Assembly (NCBI RefSeq): GCF_901472495.1
Contig: NZ_LR590469.1
Location: forward strand, 1,240,001 to 1,304,000
DNA from: Yersinia enterocolitica subsp. enterocolitica
Lineage (GTDB): Bacteria; Pseudomonadota; Gammaproteobacteria; Enterobacterales; Enterobacteriaceae
DNA length: 64,000 nt
Reading direction: 5' to 3'
Shown: positions 46,973-54,493 of the stretch, piece by piece
Layout: every line of letters begins with the position of its first letter
Position numbering within the stretch: the stretch's first letter is position 1
The notes under the pieces: generated by a model
The model's input: only the letters and a program-made list of their open reading frames with translations
What the model was told of the DNA's origin: nothing
Databases searched by the model: none
Made by a program: the position numbers and the translations under genes

Positions 46973-47455
46973 TTAATCTGTCAGACATAATTCCCTCTCT
47001 ATCTCGCGACGATTTTGCAACCCTTTCCACGACTGACCATCAGCATATATCCAGCGGCGTAACTCATCGCAAGCGCCTTTGATGTCGCCAGTATTGAGCT
47101 TTTTAAGCAACGTAGATCGGATAAACGCATGCCGTCCGACATTATAGGTGAACGAGTACAGAGCCGCTTTCTGGTATTGGCTTAGTGGGATTTTCACAGC
47201 TGCATCAACAATGCGTTGTACCGGCGCCAAGTCTTGTTGCAATAAAGCATCGCATTCCGCATCAGAATATTTTTTACTGGGGATGATATCTTTACCAGTG
47301 TGGCCATCGCATACAGTGAGGACATTGACGACATCGTAGTAAGCCACATACTTACGGCCCTCTAACCCATCATCACCACCCAGTAATACACCGGCAATAG
47401 CCAGTGATCCGAAAGCAGAAACACCCATTAACTGACTGCGAAGAGTTGGAGACAT
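46973..47455 (-). CDS. Phage endolysin, GH24 lysozyme of SAR type
   Basis: 160 residues from MSPTLRSQLMG. The N-terminal segment is a weakly hydrophobic signal-anchor-release type helix (SAFGSLAIAGVLLGG). The catalytic triad pattern E-x8-D-x5-T reads EGRKYVAYYDVVNVLT (about 32-47). Later ALYSFTYNVG and a terminal REIERELCLTD match R-type lysozymes of lambdoid phages. It starts 1 nt after the holin stop; together they form a lysis cassette. Confidence 0.88.
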   Translation of the reverse strand: MSPTLRSQLMGVSAFGSLAIAGVLLGGDDGLEGRKYVAYYDVVNVLTVCDGHTGKDIIPSKKYSDAECDALLQQDLAPVQRIVDAAVKIPLSQYQKAALYSFTYNVGRHAFIRSTLLKKLNTGDIKGACDELRRWIYADGQSWKGLQNRREIERELCLTD

Positions 47456-47456
47456 T

Positions 47457-47633
47457 TTATTTCTTCCGTAATTGAAATTCTTTTCGCTTATAGTGCCAGT
47501 TAACAATAAAGGTTCCCGTCGTGCAGACAATGCCGACGACCATGGCCCATTCGTTTAGAGATAACGCACCAATCGTTGTTGTTAACCCGCCGAACCACAA
47601 GGATATCGCGCTGGAGTATTTATCCATCTTCAT
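47457..47633 (-). CDS. Phage holin (small, class II-like)
   Basis: 58 residues, MKMDKYSSAISLWFGGLTTT, with two hydrophobic segments (about 8-24 and 30-46) and a charged tail ending KRKEFQLRKK. Position just upstream of the endolysin and size fit a holin. An alternative start two codons in is possible, perhaps a dual-start holin. Confidence 0.75.
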   Translation of the reverse strand: MKMDKYSSAISLWFGGLTTTIGALSLNEWAMVVGIVCTTGTFIVNWHYKRKEFQLRKK

Positions 47634-47859
47634 TGTCTCCCCCTGCCAGTTGGCCTGGGCGTATATTTACTGCTTTTGGAAAATAGCTCGCCGCCGTGCC
47701 CCAGCCAGACACAGAGATTATTTGAGGATAATTGATGCTGGCGTTGAACTATAAAAACCACACAAATAGCGAGGCCTAATAATTTAAATTATTTTGCAAA
47801 AAATACAGTCTTTTTCGGCGATAATAAGCCAACAACATAGACAAAAGGAAAACTGCTCG

Positions 47860-48036
47860 ATGAATACCGGTTTTATTCTGCTCTGTATTTATGTAGTTGG
47901 CGTTATTATTTCTACTTTCATTATTTTCCCGCTGACACGTGACCAGAGCTTAGTAGTAAGGTGCTTATCATCGCTTTTAATTGGTATAACCTGGCCCTTA
48001 AGCCTGCCCGTTGCCCTGCTGCTGTCGATGTTCTAA
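47860..48036 (+). CDS. GhoT/OrtT-family membrane toxin
   Basis: 58 residues from the ATG at 47860 (AAAAGGAAAA upstream). Two membrane helices; the C-terminal signature IGITWPLSLPVALLLSMF closely matches GhoT and OrtT (VGITWPMSLPVALLFSLF type). These proteins damage the inner membrane. No ghoS antitoxin gene is adjacent, so an orphan OrtT-like arrangement is more likely. It is opposite in strand to the phage lysis genes. Its downstream terminator is split by an IS. Confidence 0.8.
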   Translation: MNTGFILLCIYVVGVIISTFIIFPLTRDQSLVVRCLSSLLIGITWPLSLPVALLLSMF

Positions 48037-48119
48037 TTAAGACGCGTTAGGAACTGAGACCAAAAGTATCGGGACTCATCAAATGCTCGGGGATAAAATG
48101 AAAAAACCCCGCCTGAGCG

Positions 48120-49430
48120 CTGAGGAATCCCCAGTAATGGGCGGGTAAAAAAGACAGGCATAGAGTTTTGTGATCTACTGATTGTGCTACCAATTCAATG
48201 AGATCACCTCTATGCCTGCTCGCCAAGTATGTCAGAACTTCTTCCGTGATGCTTTAGCTCCCTTTCACAAATACCGACAAAATGCTTTGCTCGATGCCAC
48301 CATTGCGTTAATCAATGGCGCATCGCTGACACTGACCAGTATCGGACGTTATTTACCCGGTGCGGCTCAGGTCAAAAATAAAATCAAGCGTATTGATCGT
48401 CTGCTGGGCAATGAATCACTACATCGTGATATTCCTCTGATTTTTAAAAATATTATCTCGATGCTGACACGGAAACTCTCTCTCTGTGTTATTGCCGTTG
48501 ACTGGAGTGGCTATCCGTCTCAGGAGAATCACGTGCTTCGCGCCAGCCTTATCTGCGACGGGCGATCGATACCTTTATTAAGTTGGGTTGTTCCATCAAA
48601 AAAACAGCAAAATACGCAGATACAAAAAGACTTCCTCAATGCTCTTGCCAGTGCAGTGAATTCGCAGGCCAGAGTCATCATTGTCACTGACGCGGGGTTC
48701 CAGAATGCCTGGTTCCGGCATATAAAATCACTCGGATGGGATTTTATAGGGCGTATCAGGGGCAATACCCAAATGCGGCTAGGCAGCAAAGGCGAATACT
48801 GGTTCAAACGTCAGGAATTACAGGCCAGCAGTAAACCGGAATATCTGGGCCCCGGAACACTTGCCCGCGCAGTGTATGCCCAGTGTGACGGCCATTTTTA
48901 TCTTCATAAAAAAACATCAAAAGGAAGAAAAAATAAGCGCTCTCGTTGTGACATAACCAGACCAGCACAAATAAAAGACGCGCGCTCCGCTGCAACAGAA
49001 CCGTGGCTGCTCTTCAGCAGCACAAATGACTTTAAACCAAGAGAAGTCATGAAGTTATACAGTCGCCGAATGCAGATCGAGCAAAACTTTCGGGATGAAA
49101 AAAGCGAACGCTTCGGGTTCGGCCTGCGTGCTAGCTACAGCCGTTCAACAGGAAGAATGCTGGTGCTGAGCCTGCTGGCGACACTGAGCACAATTGTGCT
49201 GTGGCTTCTGGGCTATCACGCTGAAAATAAAGGATTACATCTGAGGTATCAGGCCAACAGCCTTAAGTCACGACGGGTTATATCTTATTTGACATTAGCG
49301 GAGAATATCTTGCGACACTCTCCGCTAATTTTAATGCGAACGGCACTGGATACCGTTCTTAACCACCTCGCCAGAACCTACCGAAGTATGGTGTTGGTTT
49401 ATTAGCGCTGATTTACTGGGGATCCCTCAG
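48120..49430 (+). mobile_element. IS4-family, IS10-like insertion sequence
   Basis: 1311 bp with terminal inverted repeats CTGAGGAATCCCCAGTAA (48120-48137) and TTACTGGGGATCCCTCAG (49413-49430), 17 of 18 matching. It is flanked by CGCCTGAGCG on both sides (48110-48119 and 49431-49440), the target duplication; IS10 makes 9 bp at NGCTNAGCN-like sites. The target is the hairpin AAACCCCGC-CTGA-GCGAGGTTT, a terminator. Complete at both ends, probably recent. Confidence 0.93.
48212..49405 (+). CDS. IS4-family transposase
   Basis: 397 residues from the ATG giving MPARQVCQNFFRDAL. DDE catalytic residues lie in VIAVDWSGYPS (Asp), VIIVTDAGFQNAWF (Asp) and the YREK-like signature YSRRMQIEQNFRDEKS (Glu). 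Similar in layout to the IS10 transposase. Intact frame. Confidence 0.93.
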   Translation: MPARQVCQNFFRDALAPFHKYRQNALLDATIALINGASLTLTSIGRYLPGAAQVKNKIKRIDRLLGNESLHRDIPLIFKNIISMLTRKLSLCVIAVDWSGYPSQENHVLRASLICDGRSIPLLSWVVPSKKQQNTQIQKDFLNALASAVNSQARVIIVTDAGFQNAWFRHIKSLGWDFIGRIRGNTQMRLGSKGEYWFKRQELQASSKPEYLGPGTLARAVYAQCDGHFYLHKKTSKGRKNKRSRCDITRPAQIKDARSAATEPWLLFSSTNDFKPREVMKLYSRRMQIEQNFRDEKSERFGFGLRASYSRSTGRMLVLSLLATLSTIVLWLLGYHAENKGLHLRYQANSLKSRRVISYLTLAENILRHSPLILMRTALDTVLNHLARTYRSMVLVY

Positions 49431-49534
49431 CGCCTGAGCGAGGTTTATTTGACTGTGTGAGTGCAACTGCACAACCAACTGTTATCAGACTAATGCACTT
49501 TTTGCGGCCGCACCAACACTTTTATCATAAAAAA

Positions 49535-49951
49535 TTAATTTTGTATTTCGGCGTCCATCTCAAGGCGAATATCCATCATGGCAAGGCAACCATCAACAAA
49601 GCCCTCAGCCAATTGTAGATTTATTCTTATTGCTCTTTCGTCTTTCTTTTGTTGCCGTGCAATAGCACGTTTGGATTGATTATAGACATAGTGCCGAATG
49701 ACCAATTCCCACTCATCATACCGATGACTTTTTAAGCGAGAAACGCACCCATCAACGGCTAATCCATCATCATCACAACATGAAAGTCGTGATGAGGTGG
49801 TGTACGGGAGTAAACCTTTAAACCCTGCGGCAATAGAGGAATAGTCAATACCTGAATTATCTTTAGCCCATACACCCCAGCGCTCAAGAACAAGTTGAAT
49901 ATTACGCCTTGGTTTTTTCTGCCCTGACGGGAAGTTTTTCGATATTCGCAT
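49535..49951 (-). CDS. Phage antitermination protein Q
   Basis: 138 residues. Starts MRISKNFPSGQKKPRRNIQL, with LVLERWGVWAKDNSGIDYSS, CCDDDGLAVDGCVSRL and ELVIRHYVYNQSKRAIARQQ, the conserved blocks of the AntiTerm Q family. It modifies RNA polymerase at the late promoter to read into the lysis genes, which lie downstream on the same strand (46973-47633), now separated by the IS. Confidence 0.85.
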   Translation of the reverse strand: MRISKNFPSGQKKPRRNIQLVLERWGVWAKDNSGIDYSSIAAGFKGLLPYTTSSRLSCCDDDGLAVDGCVSRLKSHRYDEWELVIRHYVYNQSKRAIARQQKKDERAIRINLQLAEGFVDGCLAMMDIRLEMDAEIQN

Positions 49952-50033
49952 CATAACTCTTCTTCCTTCCGTGAAATATACTGTGTGTGCATAACGCCCT
50001 CATCCTAATTAGGGTGAATGGTGGCGCTATTAA

Positions 50034-50306
50034 TTAAATGGGGGAGTTTATGGAAGATATGCCATTTCCAGGCCCCTGCCCATTTGGAGGTTTAATTGCA
50101 CAGCGCGGCAATACATCACAGTATTCGAGGCGAGTTATAGAGTCTGCGTGCTTACCTGCCCACAAGCTGCTATAGCGAATATGTTTTGTTAAATAGTTGA
50201 CATGGCTGCATCTCAACTTGATTTTATAATGCAGAGATTCCCTAACATCGGGTATAGCCGACGTCAGCATAGTACTACCAGGTTTAATAAATGATAGTTG
50301 TGCCAT
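50034..50306 (-). CDS. Hypothetical phage protein
   Basis: 90 residues, MAQLSFIKPGSTMLTSAIPD. No recognised domain. Between the repressor region and Q on the Q strand, so it sits in the prophage early region. May be a decayed gene, as no clear ribosome site or motif is present. Confidence 0.4.
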   Translation of the reverse strand: MAQLSFIKPGSTMLTSAIPDVRESLHYKIKLRCSHVNYLTKHIRYSSLWAGKHADSITRLEYCDVLPRCAIKPPNGQGPGNGISSINSPI

Positions 50307-50379
50307 CTTGCCCCCTTGGGTGATGACACAACAACTGCTTAGGTTGTCAGTTGTTCAGGCTGACAGAGCTATTATTCCG

Positions 50380-50562
50380 TCAAACATCGGGCATTGAAAT
50401 TGTATACCCAGCTATTTCCGCCAGTTCTATAAATACCGGCAACGTTGCGACAAACTGGTTATCTTGTAAATGTTCAACACTGACTATCTCACCATGCTCG
50501 CAGCGAATTAAGACCGTACCATCCGAAGGCAGAAGCTTAATCAAGTTTTCTATAGGAATCAT
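50380..50562 (-). CDS. Hypothetical phage protein
   Basis: 60 residues, MIPIENLIKLLPSDGTVLIR, ending ISMPDV; small, acidic, with beta-strand pattern. AAGGATG lies ~8-11 nt before the ATG. First gene on the minus strand facing the repressor, so possibly under its control. Function unknown. Confidence 0.5.
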   Translation of the reverse strand: MIPIENLIKLLPSDGTVLIRCEHGEIVSVEHLQDNQFVATLPVFIELAEIAGYTISMPDV

Positions 50563-50785
50563 TAGGGTAACATCCTTATATTATTAACCCCCGATAGGGG
50601 CCCCGATTAAACTCGATTTCATTGCTAACAAAGTTAAGTGAAGCCACAGATTAGCAATAGCTGACATAACCCAGCTATGCTGTATCCATAAAGGTAATGA
50701 GCAACCGCATATCAAATCGATCCTTCCAACAGCTACCTTTTAATTACTTCCAGACTCAGCCTGAGATAACTGTTTTTGTCATGGT

Positions 50786-50880
50786 GGTTGCAACCTTTGT
50801 CATGATCAACCGCCAGATTAAATCATAGGGTTACACCAAAATACAACCTATGAGTTATTTATATTGTTAACCCTTTGGTT
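50786..50880. promoter_or_regulatory. Operator-like repeats upstream of the phage repressor
   Basis: Related dyads recur: GGTTGCAACC (50786-50795), TCATAGGGTT (50823-50832) with AACCTATGA (50845-50853), and AACCCTTTGGTT (50869-50880). Two further copies, AACCCTATGGTT (51379-51390) and AACCTATGGTT (51426-51436), lie beyond the gene. The shared form is AACC-(C)TAT-GGTT. Binding by the repressor is inferred. A TATAAT at 50881-50886 is only 7 nt from the ATG, so the mRNA may be leaderless, as for lambda cI. Confidence 0.6.
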
Positions 50881-50892
50881 TATAATTTTGAA

Positions 50893-51312
50893 ATGAAAGA
50901 AGAAAAAAACTGTCAAGAACCGCCTATCGCGGCTCGTCTTTATCAGATAATGAATAAAACCGGCGTAAACAAGTCGGGACTTGCTCGCATCTGTGGAATC
51001 AGCCCCCAAGCAGCTGGTCGTTGGTTCACGAAAGGAAGTATAAGTAAAGATTCGGCATTAAAACTATCTGAAGCTTTTGGCGTTTCCCTTTCCTGGTTAC
51101 TCAGTGATGAACGTGATAGTGATGATTGCTCTATCTTTCAGCCCTTGGTACTCAGTGAAAGACAACGAGAGTTGCTGAATTTGTTTGAGCGCTTACCGGA
51201 AAGTGATAAAGACAATCATATTGAAACCCTTAGAATCAAAGTCGAAAATTACGATCGATTATTCAATGAATTGTTGGAGTCCAGAAACCTCAAAGGGTTA
51301 CCCAAAAAGTAG
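50893..51312 (+). CDS. CI-like phage repressor, short form
   Basis: 139 residues from the ATG at 50893. HTH at KSGLARICGISPQAAGRWFT (about 26-45). Only a short helical C-terminus follows; the LexA-like self-cleavage domain of classical CI repressors is absent, so induction would not be by RecA-stimulated cleavage. Flanked on both sides by operator-like dyads. No ribosome site is visible and a -10 box lies 7 nt upstream. Confidence 0.75.
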   Translation: MKEEKNCQEPPIAARLYQIMNKTGVNKSGLARICGISPQAAGRWFTKGSISKDSALKLSEAFGVSLSWLLSDERDSDDCSIFQPLVLSERQRELLNLFERLPESDKDNHIETLRIKVENYDRLFNELLESRNLKGLPKK

Positions 51313-51378
51313 AAAATCAAATAACTTAATCAGCGCCAGAGCCAGAGTCAGTTTTTTTTCACCTGTAATTAAAAAAGA

Positions 51379-51436
51379 AACCCTATGGTTGATTAAAATA
51401 AAATCCATTGATTGATATTAAAATCAACCTATGGTT
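51379..51436. promoter_or_regulatory. Operator-like repeats downstream of the repressor
   Basis: AACCCTATGGTT (51379-51390) and AACCTATGGTT (51426-51436) repeat the upstream dyad; their flanks GGTTGATT and AATCAACC also form an inverted repeat. They may control a gene now lost. Confidence 0.5.
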
Positions 51437-51495
51437 TAATTTTCATATCAACGGCACAACAGCCGCTTAGGTGAGCAAGTTCTGACAATCTGAAA

Positions 51496-51550
51496 GCAGA
51501 TAAGCAGATAAGTAGATAAGTAGATAAGTAGATAAGTAGATAAGTAGATA
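51496..51550 (+). repeat. Octamer tandem repeat
   Basis: The 8-bp unit GTAGATAA (first two copies GCAGATAA) repeats nearly seven times without interruption. It is non-coding, between the repressor and the ynaI remnant. Confidence 0.95.
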
Positions 51551-51667
51551 GTTTGGCGGAATCAACATAAATAGCTGTTGTCTTTCTCAGTCAACAGTAC
51601 CTGGCTATTACGCACGGCGTCTATTGGCGTTAAAAGAAGAATTACTACTGCGTAGATATTTTTGGTG

Positions 51668-51895
51668 ACACTGCTGTGCTATTTTCGAAATAAAGCGAAC
51701 GGCTGGGGAAAGTAAAATCTGCACCATGCTTATGAACTATATCGATAAACTTCAAATAACAGTGTTGCTGGATAGCTAGCCATTCAGCCCATACCTTCGT
51801 CTTAGTAAAGCAATAACGCAACTAATAACCAAAATCAGTCCGGCGATATTTTCCATAGTAAACTGAGCAACCATATGCCTTATGTCCTCAAACAT
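51668..51895 (-). pseudogene. Collapsed second copy of ynaI
   Basis: 51668-51828 closely matches the C-terminal coding end of ynaI (about 40150-40309), and 51825-51960 matches its N-terminal end plus upstream flank (about 41110-41250). The junction is at AAAGCAAT, which occurs at both matching points of the intact gene (about 40301 and 41110). So about 0.8 kb was lost between short direct repeats. The fused remnant carries further substitutions and cannot be functional. Confidence 0.8.
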
Positions 51896-52145
51896 ATCTC
51901 ATCACATTTGCCACTCCGTCGATTCTATAACAATTAAGAAGTAGGTCATAGAATTCGACATTTTTATTGCCGTAAAGTAAATTTTACCTTCTAGCCCAAC
52001 CTTGCGTTTCCTTTATACTCACCCCAAATCATATGAATACCCCTCGTTATATCCGATACTATAATATCGATTGAAATACACATTTTAGAGCGGGTTAACA
52101 ATAAAATTACTATTTTTGGTCGTAACTTAAGCGTTTTTACGGGGT

Positions 52146-52439
52146 ATGCTAAAATCTAATTCTGAAAACATTAGGTGGTCAATCATGGTCTTTGTCATTC
52201 TTTGGTTTGTTATTGCGGGATTAAGTGAGTATTTAGTGTGGGGGCACCCCCTGCTGGCGGTGTCGTTAGCCCTGGTTTTTGTAGTGTTTGGTGGGTATTG
52301 GATTTATCGAATCAGAAAAATTCAGGTAAGTGACGAGCCTTCTGAAGAGGTGAGATCCAAGTCTATCAATAATATAAACCTTATTTTCTCTGTAGTAATG
52401 CTGGCTATTCATGCTCTTATTTTGCTGCTATTACGTTGA
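52146..52439 (+). CDS. Hypothetical membrane protein
   Basis: 97 residues with three hydrophobic helices (about 11-27, 34-52, 76-96) and a charged loop, RIRKIQVSDEPSEEVRSKS. Ribosome site weak. No family recognised. It is convergent with ydgC. Confidence 0.5.
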   Translation: MLKSNSENIRWSIMVFVILWFVIAGLSEYLVWGHPLLAVSLALVFVVFGGYWIYRIRKIQVSDEPSEEVRSKSINNINLIFSVVMLAIHALILLLLR

Positions 52440-52469
52440 TTAAATTATACTTTATGGCATGGTCTATCG

Positions 52470-52811
52470 CTAACTGTGCCATTGACTCCAGGCCGATATA
52501 AGTATCCAGGCTGCAATCACCCAGCATAATACGGCTGCCGTTAGGGCAATAGGTAAGTGCCAGTGCTCAATGAAAAAATAAAGTGATATCAAATAGATAA
52601 AATATGGAATGATCGCCCATAACCCAAAGACGATTGTTACGCGCAGTGCCTGGATGCTACGTTCACTACCGACAATATAATGAGCAATAAGTGCAAACGT
52701 TGGAAACAGCGGGATTAAACCAGCAATATAGTAGTTTCGTGTTTTCGCTAATATCCCAATCAGTACTACAACCCCGGCACCAATTAATGCTTTAAGTAGC
52801 AGGCTCATCAT
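52470..52811 (-). CDS. ydgC: GlpM-family inner-membrane protein YdgC
   Basis: 113 residues (E. coli YdgC 111) with about four helices and the highly conserved block AKTRNYYIAGLIPLFPTFAL (about 22-41), nearly identical to E. coli YdgC as recalled. Function unclear; GlpM was linked to alginate in Pseudomonas. Confidence 0.85.
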   Translation of the reverse strand: MMSLLLKALIGAGVVVLIGILAKTRNYYIAGLIPLFPTFALIAHYIVGSERSIQALRVTIVFGLWAIIPYFIYLISLYFFIEHWHLPIALTAAVLCWVIAAWILISAWSQWHS

Positions 52812-52919
52812 TGTCTCGAACGATCATAAAACAAACTGCCAATAGAGAGTATTTAACTGAAAAAAACTTTCTACGTGGCAGCATGAATATATAGGAGTGT
52901 TACTCGTTGTCACAGGTGA

Positions 52920-53144
52920 CTATTGACGATATCCGCTTTTAATTTGAGCAAGTGTATTGGAGAAAACTTCAGCCTGAGCAGTGTCTTCTATATCAGCAAT
53001 AGAACGCTCGATATTTAAGATTACTTTCCCCGCATCGGCTTGGCCGATCGCTTTGAGCAGCAGGGTCACAGTCGCTTTTAAACATGCAACTTCATTTGCT
53101 AAAGTTTCTGGGTCGGCAGAAGTGGTGAAATCTGGATTACTCAT
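52920..53144 (-). CDS. yecF: Conserved protein YecF (DUF2594)
   Basis: 74 residues from the internal ATG (MSNPDFTTSADPETLANEVA), the same length as E. coli YecF, with LKATVTLLLKAIGQADAGKV and terminal KSGYRQ. Upstream of uvrY and divergent, as in E. coli. Function unknown. Confidence 0.88.
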   Translation of the reverse strand: MSNPDFTTSADPETLANEVACLKATVTLLLKAIGQADAGKVILNIERSIADIEDTAQAEVFSNTLAQIKSGYRQ

Positions 53145-53836
53145 CTTTTTTCCTGAAGTAGCCGCTTGCCTGTGGACAAGGTGATATGGGTAACCCCGCA
53201 CCACAATGCACATAGGAGGCATTATTAAACAATAATTTCATTATATCATAAACTGATGATTAGCTTTGATAACTTGTGCGTATTCTGCCACCAAGAGCAC
53301 AAACCAAGGATGCGCTGATGTCGGGGGATACCACGGCTGACCCTTGTTTTTATCCCGGCAGGGTGCATTAACTTAATTAAGAAAGATTTGTTTATAAAAA
53401 ACATGCCATTTTTGTGCTGATTAATAAGTGTCAAAAGCACTCATTTATAAGGTGAATAATGTATGGAAAATAAATAAAAAATAAGAATAATTCCTACTAT
53501 TAAGAATAGCACAAAATTATCTGTTTTTTAGTTGTATCAATGTGTTGTGTTTCGTTGCATAAACATTAATTTTTTGAGGCAGCAATTAATTTTTTCCGGA
53601 GTGGATACATAGTGACAAGAAAAGTCTTAAAAAACTTTTCTTTTTTATCATGACATTAATCGAGATACCTACGATTTTATGTACATAGTGAAAATGATGA
53701 TAAAAATAATATCTGTCAAACGATATAGATATGAATTTGCAATTATTCTGTATTCATTATTTGCGCGAAAACAAGTAATATCATTGTCGTAAGTAAAGCG
53801 TGATTAGGTTACTCCCTTATTTTTGGAGAATTTTCT
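53145..53836. other. Long yecF-uvrY intergenic region
   Basis: About 692 AT-rich nt, presumably with the uvrY promoter. A hairpin followed by a T-run occurs at 53617-53648. No gene is convincing. Confidence 0.5.
53617..53648 (+). terminator. Terminator-like hairpin in the uvrY leader region
   Basis: AAGAAAAGT / ACTTTTCTT, 9-bp stem, 8-nt loop, followed by TTTT, with no gene before it on this strand. It could end a small RNA or attenuate transcription toward uvrY. Confidence 0.5.
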
Positions 53837-54493
53837 TTGATTAGCGTTCTTCTTGTTGATGACCACGAACTGGTGCGCGCAGGGATACGACGCATTCTTG
53901 AAGACATCAAGGGTATCAAAGTAGCGGATGAGATGCAGTGTGGAGAAGATGCGGTAAAATGGTGCCGTAACCATATTGTTGATATCGTTTTGATGGATAT
54001 GAATATGCCCGGCATCGGCGGGTTGGAGGCAACTCGTAAAATTTTACGCTTTTCCCCAGATACCAAAGTTATCATGTTAACTATCCATACAGAAAATCCG
54101 TTACCTGCGAAAGTTATGCAGGCTGGTGCTAGTGGATATCTGAGTAAAGGTGCGGCACCTCAAGATGTGGTTACTGCTATCCGAGCGGTGCATTCGGGGC
54201 AACGTTACATTGCTTCTGACATTGCACAGCAAATGGCTTTAGGGCAGTTAGAACCGCCGACGGAAACACCTTTTAGTTGTTTGTCAGAGCGTGAGTTACA
54301 AATTATGCTAATGATAACGAAAGGCCAAAAGGTGAATGAGATATCGGAGCAACTTCATCTGAGCCCGAAAACTGTGAACAGCTACCGCTATCGGATGTTT
54401 AGCAAGCTTAATATTAGTGGTGACGTTGAATTGACCCATTTGGCTATACGCCACGGTTTGTTTAACGCGGAGACGTTATCTAATAGTGACTGA
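53837..54493 (+). CDS. uvrY: Response regulator UvrY (GacA)
   Basis: 218 residues, TTG start with GGAG upstream, as in E. coli uvrY. The receiver domain has VDDHELVRAG, phospho-acceptor Asp54 in VLMDMNMPGIGG, and LSKGAAP. The LuxR-type HTH has LSERELQIMLMITKGQKVNE and LHLSPKTVNSYRYRMF. Partner of BarA; activates csrB/csrC-type sRNAs. It overlaps uvrC by 8 nt. Confidence 0.96.
   Translation: MISVLLVDDHELVRAGIRRILEDIKGIKVADEMQCGEDAVKWCRNHIVDIVLMDMNMPGIGGLEATRKILRFSPDTKVIMLTIHTENPLPAKVMQAGASGYLSKGAAPQDVVTAIRAVHSGQRYIASDIAQQMALGQLEPPTETPFSCLSERELQIMLMITKGQKVNEISEQLHLSPKTVNSYRYRMFSKLNISGDVELTHLAIRHGLFNAETLSNSD

Noticed and set aside
51496..51550. CRISPR-like array
   Set aside because: Units are 8 bp with no spacers; it is a simple tandem repeat.
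53246..53440. Minus-strand frame of 64 codons upstream of yecF
   Set aside because: No ribosome site, no recognisable pattern, in the uvrY leader region.
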